A stretch of 64,000 bases of DNA from JADCGM01 sp943370355 (GTDB taxonomy: Bacteria > Pseudomonadota > Alphaproteobacteria > Sphingomonadales > Sphingomonadaceae), in NCBI GenBank assembly GCA_943370355.1, contig CALRQP020000016.1, positions 14,161-78,160 of the forward strand. Reading direction: 5' to 3'. The first letter of the stretch is position 1. Each line of letters opens with the position of its first letter. The notes under the pieces were generated by a model. It saw only the letters and a list, made by a program, of their open reading frames with translations, was not told where the DNA came from and did not search any database. Shown here piece after piece: positions 17,737 to 25,809 of the stretch. The translations under genes were made by a program, and so were the position numbers.

Positions 17737-18909
17737 TCAGCGCTCCACGCACATCGCGATGCCCATGCCACCGCCGATGCAGAGCGTTGCCAGGCCCTTC
17801 TTCGCGTCGCGGCGGCCCATTTCGTGGAGCAGCGTCGTCAGGATACGCGCGCCCGACGCGCCGATCGGGTGGCCGATGGCGATCGCGCCGCCATTGACGT
17901 TGAGCTTCGCAGGGTCGAACCCCAGCTCTTGCCCGACCGCGAGCGCCTGCGCCGCGAAGGCTTCATTGGCTTCGATGAGGTCGAGGTCGGCGACGCTCCA
18001 GCCGGCCTTTTCGAGCGCGCGGCGGGAGGCCGGCACCGGGCCGATGCCCATGATCGCCGGATCGACACCGCAGCTCGCCCAGGAGGCGATGCGCGCGAGC
18101 GGGGTCAGTCCGCGCTTCGCGGCTTCGGTCGCCGACATCAGCACCAGCACCGCCGCACCGTCGTTGATGCCGCTCGCATTGGCGGCGGTGACGCTGCCAT
18201 CCTTTTTGAACGCCGGCTTCAGCCCGGCCATCGCCTCGAGCGTCGCGCCGTCGCGGATATATTCGTCGGTGTCGACAACAGTATCGCCCTTGCGGCCCTT
18301 GATCGTGACGGGTGCGATTTCGGCCTTGAACCGGCCATCGCGCCGCGCGGCCTCGGCCTTGTGCTGCGAACCGACCGCAAAGGCGTCCTGCGCCTCGCGG
18401 GTAATCTGATACTTCTCGGCGACATTCTCGGCAGTGATGCCCATATGATAGCCGTTGAAGGCATCCCAAAGGCCGTCCTTGATCATCGTGTCGACGAGCT
18501 CGATCGCGCCCATCTTCTGCCCGGCACGCAGCGCTTGTGCGTGGTTCGACAGGCTCATCGACTCCTGCCCGCCCGCAAGTACGATGGACGAGTCGCCGGC
18601 CTGAATCGCCTGGGCACCCAGCGCAACGGCGCGCAGGCCCGAGCCACACACCTGGTTAACGCCCCAGGCCGGGGTTTCCTTGGCGATGCCGGCATTGATC
18701 GACGCCTGACGCGCCGGGTTCTGGCCTTGCGCCGCTGTCAGCACCTGCCCGAGGATGACTTCGGAGACTTCGGAGGCATCGACCCCGGCGTCAGCGAGCG
18801 CGGCCTGCAGCGCCACGCGGCCGAGTTCATGCGCCGGGACACCGGCAAAACTGCCGAGGAAACTGCCGACGGGGGTACGCTTGGCGGCGGCGATGACGAT
18901 GTCGGTCAT
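17737..18909 (-). CDS. phaA: Acetyl-CoA C-acetyltransferase (thiolase)
   Basis: A 390-residue biosynthetic-type thiolase. The nucleophilic Cys88 is in NQVCGSGLRA, the His in GHPIGASGARI, and the second Cys in CIGGGMGIAM close to the C-terminus. It condenses two acetyl-CoA to acetoacetyl-CoA. Its position beside a PHA-synthase-like gene and phaR suggests feeding of polyhydroxybutyrate synthesis, so the symbol is contextual; atoB would be equally defensible. No acetoacetyl-CoA reductase gene (phaB) is seen in the window. Confidence 0.93.
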   Translation of the reverse strand: MTDIVIAAAKRTPVGSFLGSFAGVPAHELGRVALQAALADAGVDASEVSEVILGQVLTAAQGQNPARQASINAGIAKETPAWGVNQVCGSGLRAVALGAQAIQAGDSSIVLAGGQESMSLSNHAQALRAGQKMGAIELVDTMIKDGLWDAFNGYHMGITAENVAEKYQITREAQDAFAVGSQHKAEAARRDGRFKAEIAPVTIKGRKGDTVVDTDEYIRDGATLEAMAGLKPAFKKDGSVTAANASGINDGAAVLVLMSATEAAKRGLTPLARIASWASCGVDPAIMGIGPVPASRRALEKAGWSVADLDLIEANEAFAAQALAVGQELGFDPAKLNVNGGAIAIGHPIGASGARILTTLLHEMGRRDAKKGLATLCIGGGMGIAMCVER

Positions 18910-18976
18910 GAGCGGTCTCCGGGCTGGCGGGATGTTGCGCTGCAATAGTCTTGTGCGGGTGCGAAGGGAAGCGGGT

Positions 18977-20059
18977 CTAGCCGGTCAGGAATGCGGCGAG
19001 AGGGTCCCACAGCAAGGGCTGCGCGCGCGACCCGACGATCATGCCGACATGGCCTGCGTCGATCTGGATTGCTTGGCCGATCGAAGCGGCTACGGCTGCG
19101 GGCACGATCCGGTCGCGCGTCGAGATGAAATTCGCGACGGGTATGGCAAGTGCCAAGGGGTCGAACCGTCGACCGTCAACCCGCCAACCGCCCGACCCCG
19201 GCAGGTCGCGCTCGAAGAAATCCTCGAAACACTGCCGGGCGGCGGGCAGTGCCAGCGGCGGCCCGTCATTGGCCCAATCCTCCAGCGCGACGAAGGCTCG
19301 CGCGCTGGCACTGTCCGGCTCCATCCGCCCGAACGCTGCGAATTTGAGGGACGCGGCGCGTGGATCGAGTCCCCAGAACAGCGGCTGCACAAGATCCATC
19401 GGCATGATGCCGAGGGGTGCCGCCTGTGCCGCCGCCGTCCGCCACCAGCTTGCGACTGTAGCGCGCTGTGCTTCGTCATAGCCGCTGAACCGCCATGGCG
19501 TCGCGATAAGCGCCAGCCGCTTGACCGGGCGCAAGGCCGCCGCAGCCATCGCCATCGTCCCACCCAGACAATAGCCCGCCAGCGTGACAGGCTCGCCCAA
19601 CGTATCGATCAGCGGCAGCAGCCGCTCCGTCACATAGGCATCGATAGCGAAACCCTGCTCGGACGTGCCGGGCGCTCCCCAATCCACCAGCAACGGCCGC
19701 AAGCCGTGTTCGGCCAACCAGCGCAGCAGCGAATTGCCTTCGGCGAGGTCGAGCACGGTGGGCGGATTGATGAGCGATGGTACGACCACGACCGGCCGCC
19801 CCGCGCCGCCATAGTCAAGCAGCCGTGCCGTTCCCGCGCTTGCAACGGACGGCATCTCCACAACCGCTCGCCGATACGGATGCGCCTGATAGGCCCGCAC
19901 TCCTGCCAGTACCGCCGCGAGCCGCTCGCGGTCGCCGCCCGCAGTTTCCAGGGCCAGCGCGAGAAAATGCTGCAGTGGGTGTGGCCCTCGCGCGCGACGT
20001 TGCAGTGCAGCATCGCCGCGTGCTAGGGGAGCCGCTTCACTGGCATCAGGGTGTGACAT
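18977..20059 (-). CDS. PHA-synthase-like alpha/beta hydrolase with Cys nucleophile
   Basis: A 360-residue alpha/beta-hydrolase. The nucleophile elbow is GYCLGG (Cys164) instead of the lipase GxSxG, a hallmark of polyhydroxyalkanoate synthases. The Asp is in STRDRIVP and the His in DAGHVGM; LLVDWGAPG also matches the PhaC family. It is about the length of class III PhaC, but no phaE partner is visible. The likely role is polymerisation of 3-hydroxyacyl-CoA, or a related acyltransfer. The predicted ATG at 20059 overlaps the phaR ATG in a CATG on opposite strands, so at least one promoter lies inside the other gene unless the start is further in. Confidence 0.8.
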   Translation of the reverse strand: MSHPDASEAAPLARGDAALQRRARGPHPLQHFLALALETAGGDRERLAAVLAGVRAYQAHPYRRAVVEMPSVASAGTARLLDYGGAGRPVVVVPSLINPPTVLDLAEGNSLLRWLAEHGLRPLLVDWGAPGTSEQGFAIDAYVTERLLPLIDTLGEPVTLAGYCLGGTMAMAAAALRPVKRLALIATPWRFSGYDEAQRATVASWWRTAAAQAAPLGIMPMDLVQPLFWGLDPRAASLKFAAFGRMEPDSASARAFVALEDWANDGPPLALPAARQCFEDFFERDLPGSGGWRVDGRRFDPLALAIPVANFISTRDRIVPAAVAASIGQAIQIDAGHVGMIVGSRAQPLLWDPLAAFLTG

Positions 20060-20609
20060 GGCCGATTCCGCAAAGCATCCCGAGCCGATCGTCATCAAGA
20101 AATACGCCAACCGGCGGCTCTATAACACCGACAGTTCGAGCTATATCACGCTCGAGCACCTTGCGGTGATGACCCGCGAGGGCCGCGAGTTCAAGGTGCT
20201 CGACGCCAAGTCGGGCGAGGACATCACCCATTCGGTGCTGACCCAGATCATCATGGAAGAAGAGACGCGCGGCCAGACCATGCTGCCGATTCCCTTCCTG
20301 CGCCAGCTGATCGCAATGTACGGCGACTCGATGCAGTCGATGGTGCCGCACTATCTCGAAGCCTCAATGGATGCGTTCCGCAAAAATCAGGAACAGTTCC
20401 GCACCGCCGTATCGGGTGCGTTTGGGGCCGGCGCGTTCAAGCCGTTCGAAACGCTCGCCAAGCAGAATATGGCGATGTTCCAGACCGCCGCCGACATGCT
20501 GACCGGCCGCAAGCCGCGCAACGACTCGGCGACCGCGACCGAAGAGATTGCGCAGCTGAAGACGCAGATGGCCGCGCTGCAGGCGCAGCTGGACAAGCTG
20601 GGGAAGTAA
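20058..20609 (+). CDS. phaR: Polyhydroxyalkanoate synthesis repressor PhaR
   Basis: A 183-residue regulator. The N-terminal PHB accumulation DNA-binding domain (about 10-70) shows the typical IKKYANRRLYNTDSSSYITL. The adjoining repeat region follows (SVLTQIIMEEE, LPIPFLRQLIAMYGDSMQ), and the C-terminus is coiled-coil-like (EEIAQLKTQMAALQAQLDKL). PhaR binds PHA granules and releases its DNA targets (phasin and phaR promoters) when polymer accumulates. It is divergent from the PHA-synthase-like gene. Confidence 0.95.
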   Translation: MADSAKHPEPIVIKKYANRRLYNTDSSSYITLEHLAVMTREGREFKVLDAKSGEDITHSVLTQIIMEEETRGQTMLPIPFLRQLIAMYGDSMQSMVPHYLEASMDAFRKNQEQFRTAVSGAFGAGAFKPFETLAKQNMAMFQTAADMLTGRKPRNDSATATEEIAQLKTQMAALQAQLDKLGK

Positions 20610-20620
20610 GCCGGTCGAGG

Positions 20621-22645
20621 CTATTTTTTTCCCTTGTACATTCCGGGAATTGCAAAATTGATGCCCTGCACCATCGCATTGCAGCCGGCTGCTGCTCCAT
20701 CCCGAAACAGCGGCTCGTAGCGAAAGCGGCCGACGGCCTTTTCCATATCCTCGGCGAAGATGAACGGTGGATAGGCCATGACCGCGCGGACATTCGTCGG
20801 CGTGCCGGCGGCGTCGATGTCATAGGCGATTGAGGTAAAGCCCTCGAACCCCCATTGCAAAGCTTCCGCGGGAAAATCATCGCTTGTTATCCGGCCCGCC
20901 GTTTTCACCGGCCGCACGTCGGCGACCGCACATTGGTCCGGGCTGAGCCCCGTCGCATTCAGCGCGGCACGTGCAGCCGCGATCTCGTTTTTCGCGGCGG
21001 CGATCGAAGCGAGCCGTAGCAAGGCCACCTGGCGGATCGGACTACCATCGGGCAAGTCGGCCGGCGACATGGCTACCACGGATTTGAATGCGGCTTCCGC
21101 CGCCGGACGATCGCCCAGGCCCTCCAATTGTGTGCCCAGCATTGTCCTCACCAAAGCCGACCCCTGGGTTTGCGCCTCGCCACGTGCCTCGATCCGCGCC
21201 TGGAGTGCCGGGAGAGTCACCCGGGCCGTGCGGACGTACCACCGCCCGTAGGAATCCGACCCCGAGTCCACCGACACGAGATCGCGCTTGAGCTCGGCAA
21301 AGTTCCGAAGATCGGCCGGCGCAGCGACGGAGGTCAGGATTTCGGTCGCCTGCTGTAGCGCGGCCTTGGCCTCGATCGGGGAGACGACACTGCTCGACCC
21401 TAGGTCCAGCAGGACCGGAAGAAGTTGCGGCGATGACTGGCCATAGGCCGACGTGCGCCGGGTCAATTCGGACCGCAGCAGCGGCAGTTTCTGCGCATCC
21501 GATGGCGCCTCCGGAGCTGCCGCCAAGCCTTGCGAACGCGCCCATTTTCGAAAGTCATTCTCAAACGACGTGAACAGCGTTCCGCGCTTGCCGGAGTCCG
21601 AGCATCGCAGTTGCAGACGCACTGCGTTGCGCCAGAAGGGTGGCAGCGCGGCCAGCGACTCAGGCGACCAGCTCCACCGGCTGATCGCCCGCTCAAACTG
21701 ATCTTCGATCGCGCCGGGCCGGGATGAGTAGACCGTCATGGGCGCAATCGCATGTCCGTCCGCGTCGATGCTGAACTCCGCGATCACCATGTCTCCCGGC
21801 GCAATGCCCGTCGCGTCCCCGCAGGATGGCAGTGGCGTGGACGCCCCTCGGGTCAGTCCGCCGTCCGGCAAATGGCCGGCACCTGTGAAGGCGAAATATT
21901 TCCGGGCGTAATCCCGATCCTTCTGCAGATAGGCCACGATGCCAAGGTCACTGCGGATACGCGTGTCATAAATCGATACTTTGATCCCAAGGCCGCCCGC
22001 CGTCCTCAGCCCCTTGTCGAACCACTTCTTGGCTGCTGCGAGATCGCCATGGTTGAGTTCGACGCGGCCCCGCATCCCGTAGATGTCGCCGAGCTGGTCG
22101 CGGTTGGTCGCCAACAGCTTTTCGACGAGCGGCATCGCGGCATCGAGCTGCTCGCGCGCTGTCGCCGGGTCATCGAATATCGACAACCGGCCGAGCCCGA
22201 TTCTGGCGCCGGCAATATGCTCGTCGCTATTCGCGGCAAGGGCGATGGCGAGGGCCTCCCGATAGGCTGCCTTGGCGCGTACGCGTTCAAAGGTGAGTTC
22301 CAGCGCATGCGCATAATCGAGCTGCACGTCGACGCGCTCCTTGCGGTCCACCTCGTTCGCCGTCGGCAAGGTCGCCAGCGCGCGCTCCAGAACGGGGATC
22401 GCAAGATCGGGCTGGTTCAGCGCCAGATAGGCCGCGCCCAGCCGTGACCGGATGACCGCCGCCGTGCGGTTTCCCGGCGCATCCGCCTTCGGCATCGTCG
22501 CCAGCAGGCGCGAGAAGCCGTCCGCCGCCTCTTGGAATTTGCCCGCGTCGAGCGCGGCCTGCGCGGCATTATAGGCATCCTGCAACGGTCCCGCCGCCGC
22601 CGGTGCGGCAAGGGCAAGCGAAAGCGCAATCAGAATCGGCCGCAT
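20621..22645 (-). CDS. Secreted TPR protein with two TonB-C-like segments, function unknown
   Basis: A 674-residue exported protein. Signal peptide 1-19 (MRPILIALSLALAAPAAAG). The N-terminal third is TPR-like helix pairs (AAQAALDAGKFQEAADGFSRL, AYLALNQPDLAIPVLERAL, REQLDAAMPLVEKLL, each a fragment). Two stretches resemble the TonB C-terminal fold: VIAEFSIDADGHAIAPMTVY near the middle and YDIDAAGTPTNVRAVMAYPPF at the end, each followed by a W/F-rich strand. I do not recognise a named family. The ATG at 22645 has GGGGAGG five bases upstream. A periplasmic scaffold or interaction role is an inference. It converges on phaR with an 11-bp gap. Confidence 0.72.
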   Translation of the reverse strand: MRPILIALSLALAAPAAAGPLQDAYNAAQAALDAGKFQEAADGFSRLLATMPKADAPGNRTAAVIRSRLGAAYLALNQPDLAIPVLERALATLPTANEVDRKERVDVQLDYAHALELTFERVRAKAAYREALAIALAANSDEHIAGARIGLGRLSIFDDPATAREQLDAAMPLVEKLLATNRDQLGDIYGMRGRVELNHGDLAAAKKWFDKGLRTAGGLGIKVSIYDTRIRSDLGIVAYLQKDRDYARKYFAFTGAGHLPDGGLTRGASTPLPSCGDATGIAPGDMVIAEFSIDADGHAIAPMTVYSSRPGAIEDQFERAISRWSWSPESLAALPPFWRNAVRLQLRCSDSGKRGTLFTSFENDFRKWARSQGLAAAPEAPSDAQKLPLLRSELTRRTSAYGQSSPQLLPVLLDLGSSSVVSPIEAKAALQQATEILTSVAAPADLRNFAELKRDLVSVDSGSDSYGRWYVRTARVTLPALQARIEARGEAQTQGSALVRTMLGTQLEGLGDRPAAEAAFKSVVAMSPADLPDGSPIRQVALLRLASIAAAKNEIAAARAALNATGLSPDQCAVADVRPVKTAGRITSDDFPAEALQWGFEGFTSIAYDIDAAGTPTNVRAVMAYPPFIFAEDMEKAVGRFRYEPLFRDGAAAGCNAMVQGINFAIPGMYKGKK

Positions 22646-22755
22646 CCATTCCTCCCCAATTATCAAGGATGTTGGCGAGAAAAGCCGGGACCCGCAACCC
22701 GCCCGGTCGGACGGGCCGCTTGGCGGAGGCGCGCCGCTCGGCTATCGCGCGCCGC

Positions 22756-23430
22756 ATGGACCAAGGGCGCAAAGCTATCGTGCTGCTTTCGGGCGGGCTC
22801 GATTCGACCACGGTCGCGGCGATCGCGCGTGCGAAAGGGTTCGACCTGCTCGCGCTGTCGATCGATTACAACCAGCGCCATCGTATCGAGCTCGATAGCG
22901 CGCGCCGCGTCGCCGAGGCGGTTGGCGCGCTGCGGCAGGTGGTACTGCCGCTCGACCTGCGCAGCTTCGGCGGCTCCGCGCTGACCGACGATATCGACGT
23001 GCCGAAGGGCGGAGTCGAGGCGGGAATTCCGGTCACCTACGTCCCGGCGCGCAACACGGTGTTCCTGAGCCTGGCACTCGCGTGGGCGGAGGCCGCCGGC
23101 GCGTTCGACATTTTCATCGGCGTCAATGCGCTCGACTATTCCGGCTATCCGGACTGCCGCCCGGAATTCATCGCCACTTTCGAGGATATGGCGGCGAAGG
23201 CGACCAAGGCGGGAGTCGAGGGCGGACGGTTCACGATCCACACGCCGCTGATCGATATGTCGAAGGCCGACATCGTGCACGAGGCGATGCGGCTCGGCGC
23301 GCCGCTCGAGCTCACCTGGAGCTGCTACGACCCGACGCCGGAGGGACAGCCCTGCGGAGCCTGCGACAGCTGCCGCCTGCGCGCCAAGGGGTTTGAGGAA
23401 GCCGGCGTCGCCGATCCGGCGCTCGCATGA
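22756..23430 (+). CDS. queC: 7-cyano-7-deazaguanine synthase
   Basis: A 224-residue N-type ATP pyrophosphatase. The PP-loop SGGLDSTT lies at about 12-19, DYNQRHRIEL follows, and the C-terminal zinc-binding cysteines are in CYDPTPEGQPCGACDSCR. QueC converts 7-carboxy-7-deazaguanine to preQ0 using ATP and ammonia. The frame is open to 22603, but that extension is antisense to the divergent signal peptide gene; the ATG at 22756 starts right before the PP-loop as in homologues. It overlaps queE by ATGA. Confidence 0.95.
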   Translation: MDQGRKAIVLLSGGLDSTTVAAIARAKGFDLLALSIDYNQRHRIELDSARRVAEAVGALRQVVLPLDLRSFGGSALTDDIDVPKGGVEAGIPVTYVPARNTVFLSLALAWAEAAGAFDIFIGVNALDYSGYPDCRPEFIATFEDMAAKATKAGVEGGRFTIHTPLIDMSKADIVHEAMRLGAPLELTWSCYDPTPEGQPCGACDSCRLRAKGFEEAGVADPALA

Positions 23431-24059
23431 GCTACGCGGTCAAGGAACTCTATGTCACGCTGCAGGGCGAAGGCGCGCACACCGGCCGCCGCGCGGTGTT
23501 CCTGCGCTTTGCCGGCTGCAATCTCTGGACAGGCCGTGAACAGGATCGAGCTGCAGCGCAATGCACCTTCTGCGACACTGATTTCGTTGGAACCGATGGC
23601 CCGGGCGGCGGGAAGTTTCCGACCGCTGATGCGCTGGCAGATGCCGTTGCGGCGGCGTGGGGACCCGACCCGCCGCACCGATATGTCGTCTGCACTGGCG
23701 GCGAGCCGCTTCTCCAGCTCGATTCCCCGCTGATCGAGGCGCTGCACGCCCGCGGCTTCGAGGTCGGTGTGGAAACCAACGGCACGCAAGCGGCCCCGCC
23801 GGGCCTCGACTGGATATGTGTCAGCCCGAAAGCCGCGACCGAAATCGTGCTGCGGTCCGGCAACGAACTCAAACTCGTCTACCCGCAGCCGCTGGCCCCA
23901 CCTGAGCGGTTCGAGGGCTGGGACTTCACCCACTTTTTCCTGCAACCGATGGACGGCCCGGCGCAGCGCGAGAATATGGCAGCTGCAACCGCCTATTGCC
24001 TCGCCCACCCGCGCTGGCGATTGAGCCTGCAAACCCACAAGCTGATCGGGATTCCTTGA
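23427..24059 (+). CDS. queE: 7-carboxy-7-deazaguanine synthase (radical SAM)
   Basis: A 210-residue radical SAM protein. The cluster-binding motif is the expanded QueE form C-x14-C-x2-C: CNLWTGRE...CTFCDTDF, at about residues 32-55, instead of CxxxCxxC. The SAM-binding GGEP and VETNGT follow. It ring-contracts 6-carboxytetrahydropterin to carboxydeazaguanine. The ATG lies in the queC stop overlap ATGA, so the two are coupled. queD is not in the window. Confidence 0.95.
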   Translation: MSYAVKELYVTLQGEGAHTGRRAVFLRFAGCNLWTGREQDRAAAQCTFCDTDFVGTDGPGGGKFPTADALADAVAAAWGPDPPHRYVVCTGGEPLLQLDSPLIEALHARGFEVGVETNGTQAAPPGLDWICVSPKAATEIVLRSGNELKLVYPQPLAPPERFEGWDFTHFFLQPMDGPAQRENMAAATAYCLAHPRWRLSLQTHKLIGIP

Positions 24060-24088
24060 CGCTGACCTGTCGTCGCGGGAGCCGGCCC

Positions 24089-24745
24089 TCAGGGCGTTGA
24101 ACGCTCGGTCAGCATCCGCAGCGCCCGCATCCGCCAAGCCTCCGCAAGACCCGGCATCGCGATGAGTTCTTTCAGCGTTTCGCCGCTGATCGCCTTCATC
24201 GCGATGATCGCGGCGAAGTGGCGGATCGTCCAGCCACTGTCCGCCCGTTCGATCAGTTCGATCCGGTCGCCCGTGCCGATCTCGCCCGCGTCGACGACGC
24301 GCAGATACCAGCCGCAGCGGCCGGTCTCCGTCATGCGCCGCACCATCTTCGGCTCGCGGTGATAGAGGCTCAGCTTGAAGCAGGGCTGGCGCGGCTGGGT
24401 GACCTGCACGACCGCGGTCCCGATCCGGTGGATGTCGCCGATCCGCACCTCGTCTTCGCTGAGTCCGGCGGTTGCCAGATTTTCGCCCATGCCGCCGGGA
24501 ACAAGCGTACGCGCGCGTGACGGAAAATCGGCGATCCACGCTGGATAGCCTTCGACGGGGTAGGCGTAGATCGCCTTGTCCGGCCCGCCGTGCACGCGCA
24601 GATCGGCCTGGGCATCGCCGGCCAGACCCAGCGTATCGGCCGCAATTCGACCCGTGACCGGCTGCTTGAAAAAGCCGCTGGGTACGGCGTCGGGGCCGAG
24701 TGGTGCCACCCGGCCGACATGCACTGCCTTGATTGTCCCGCCGCT
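24089..24745 (-). CDS. MOSC-domain protein (YiiM type)
   Basis: A MOSC (molybdenum-cofactor sulfurase C-terminal) protein with YiiM-like ends. The conserved cysteine is in QPRQPCFKL, and the family stretches RVHGGPDKAIYAYP and PGGMGENLAT are clear. YiiM-type proteins reduce N-hydroxylated substrates with Moco. The start is uncertain: no ATG fits. TTG at 24745 has GGAG six bases before it and gives GTIKAVHVG near the N-terminus (218 residues); a TTG at 24787 would add 14 residues. moaD/moaE further along fit a Moco-using organism. Confidence 0.8.
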   Translation of the reverse strand, partial: SGGTIKAVHVGRVAPLGPDAVPSGFFKQPVTGRIAADTLGLAGDAQADLRVHGGPDKAIYAYPVEGYPAWIADFPSRARTLVPGGMGENLATAGLSEDEVRIGDIHRIGTAVVQVTQPRQPCFKLSLYHREPKMVRRMTETGRCGWYLRVVDAGEIGTGDRIELIERADSGWTIRHFAAIIAMKAISGETLKELIAMPGLAEAWRMRALRMLTERSTP

Positions 24746-24832
24746 CAAATCCCGCTCCGAACCACCAGTGATTCTGCCTCTAGGCAAAGCGTTATCCGAA
24801 CGCCATATTCCCGTTGGTCGAAAACATTATGG

Positions 24833-24847
24833 AAGGAGGTGATCCAG
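24833..24847 (+). promoter_or_regulatory. Extended Shine-Dalgarno, 15-nt complement of the 16S rRNA 3' end
   Basis: AAGGAGGTGATCCAG is the reverse complement of the conserved 3' end of bacterial 16S rRNA (CTGGATCACCTCCTT), far longer than a normal Shine-Dalgarno. It ends on the G of a GTG start. GGAAGG (24831-24836) could instead pair with CCTTCC at 24914-24919 just after the micro-ORF, so the site could be opened or closed by RNA folding. Confidence 0.6.
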
Positions 24848-24909
24848 TGTCTCATTGTCATCAAGCCGGGGACGTGCGCTGGATTTCCACTCTGGGGGTC
24901 CGTAACTAA
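24847..24909 (+). CDS. 20-codon micro-ORF behind the extended Shine-Dalgarno
   Basis: GTG at 24847 opens a 20-residue frame ending RWISTLGVRN, closed by TAA at 24907. It starts seven bases after GGAGG. The same frame is also open from an ATG at 24829, which would translate the Shine-Dalgarno itself as EGGDP and give 26 residues, but that ATG has no ribosome site of its own. A strong terminator follows at 24937. No known domain is recognised; it could be a real micropeptide, a leader peptide, or a decoy for ribosomes in a small RNA. Confidence 0.5.
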   Translation: MSHCHQAGDVRWISTLGVRN

Positions 24910-24936
24910 GTCGCCTTCCTTGAGGCTACGACAATG

Positions 24937-24975
24937 GAAGGGCCGCCGGGCAACCGGCGGCCCTTCGGTCGTTTT
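24937..24975 (+). terminator. Intrinsic terminator after the micro-ORF unit
   Basis: A perfect 13-bp stem, GAAGGGCCGCCGG (24937-24949) with CCGGCGGCCCTTC (24954-24966), closed by a GCAA tetraloop and followed by GGTCGTTTT. It ends the micro-ORF transcript and also lies at the stop of the convergent crotonase gene, which it could serve from the other side. Confidence 0.8.
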
Positions 24976-25759
24976 AGCGGCCCTTCCAGTCTGGTTTCCG
25001 CTTCTGCGCGAAGGCCATCGGACCCTCGATAAGGTCCTCGCTCTTCATCATGGCGGCGACTGCCGGGTAACGCATTTGGCCTTCATAGGCCGCGCGCAGC
25101 GTCGGCTCGTTTAGCCCTGCATGGACTGCCGCCTTTGAGGCGCGGATCGACATCGGGCTGCATTGTTCGATGAGGCTCGCCCAGAGCTTCGCTGCGGTCA
25201 GCAGCTCTGCCGCCGGAACGACCTCATTGACGAACCCGAGTTCCTTACCCTCCGCAGCGCCCACATGCCGCCCGGTCAGGATCATCCCCATCGCGCGCTT
25301 GAGACCGATCTGGCGCGGCAGCCGGTGCAGGCCGCCCGCCAGTGCGGCGAGCCCGACCTTCGGCTCGGGTAGCGCGAAGGTCGCGGTGTCGGCGGCAATG
25401 ATCAGGTCGCAGGCCAGCGCAATCTCGAACCCGCCGCCCATCGCCACGCCGTTCACAGCCGCAATGACCGGCTTGTCGAGGTCCCAGCGCGACGTCAGCC
25501 CCGCGAACCCGCTTGGCGGTACGGTGAGGCGATTGCCCTCAGCCTGCCAGCGCAGGTCGTTGCCCGCCGAGAAGGCGCGATCGCCGGAACCGGTCAGGAT
25601 CGCGACCCACAGGTCGGGGTCGGCGGCAAAATCGTCGAACACGGCCGCCAGCGCCTCATTGGCGGGCGGATGCAGCGCATTCATCCGCTCCGGACGGTTG
25701 ATCGTGACGGTCAGGACGTGCCCCTCGCGCTCAGTGATGCAAAATTCGCTATCGGACAT
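24974..25759 (-). CDS. Enoyl-CoA hydratase/isomerase family protein (crotonase)
   Basis: A 261-residue crotonase. The oxyanion-hole segments are visible: AFSAGNDLRW for the first and NGVAMGGGFEIALACDLIIAAD (seen in pieces) for the second; PEPKVGLAALAGGLHRLP follows. The family hydrates or isomerises acyl-CoA. In the second segment the usual hydratase catalytic Glu pair cannot be assigned with certainty, so substrate is open (carnitinyl-CoA dehydratase-like is possible). The C-terminal trimerisation region ends QKRKPDWKGR, a common crotonase ending. It is divergent from the transketolase-like gene. Confidence 0.88.
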   Translation of the reverse strand: MSDSEFCITEREGHVLTVTINRPERMNALHPPANEALAAVFDDFAADPDLWVAILTGSGDRAFSAGNDLRWQAEGNRLTVPPSGFAGLTSRWDLDKPVIAAVNGVAMGGGFEIALACDLIIAADTATFALPEPKVGLAALAGGLHRLPRQIGLKRAMGMILTGRHVGAAEGKELGFVNEVVPAAELLTAAKLWASLIEQCSPMSIRASKAAVHAGLNEPTLRAAYEGQMRYPAVAAMMKSEDLIEGPMAFAQKRKPDWKGR

Positions 25760-25809
25760 CGGACTTTTCCCTCGTTGAGCGGCTCGCCACAGCCGGTTAG
25801 GGTCGAAGC

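Noticed and set aside
24829..24848. A 16S rRNA gene fragment
   Set aside because: Only the last 15-17 bases match, in the complement sense; upstream and downstream do not continue the rRNA sequence.
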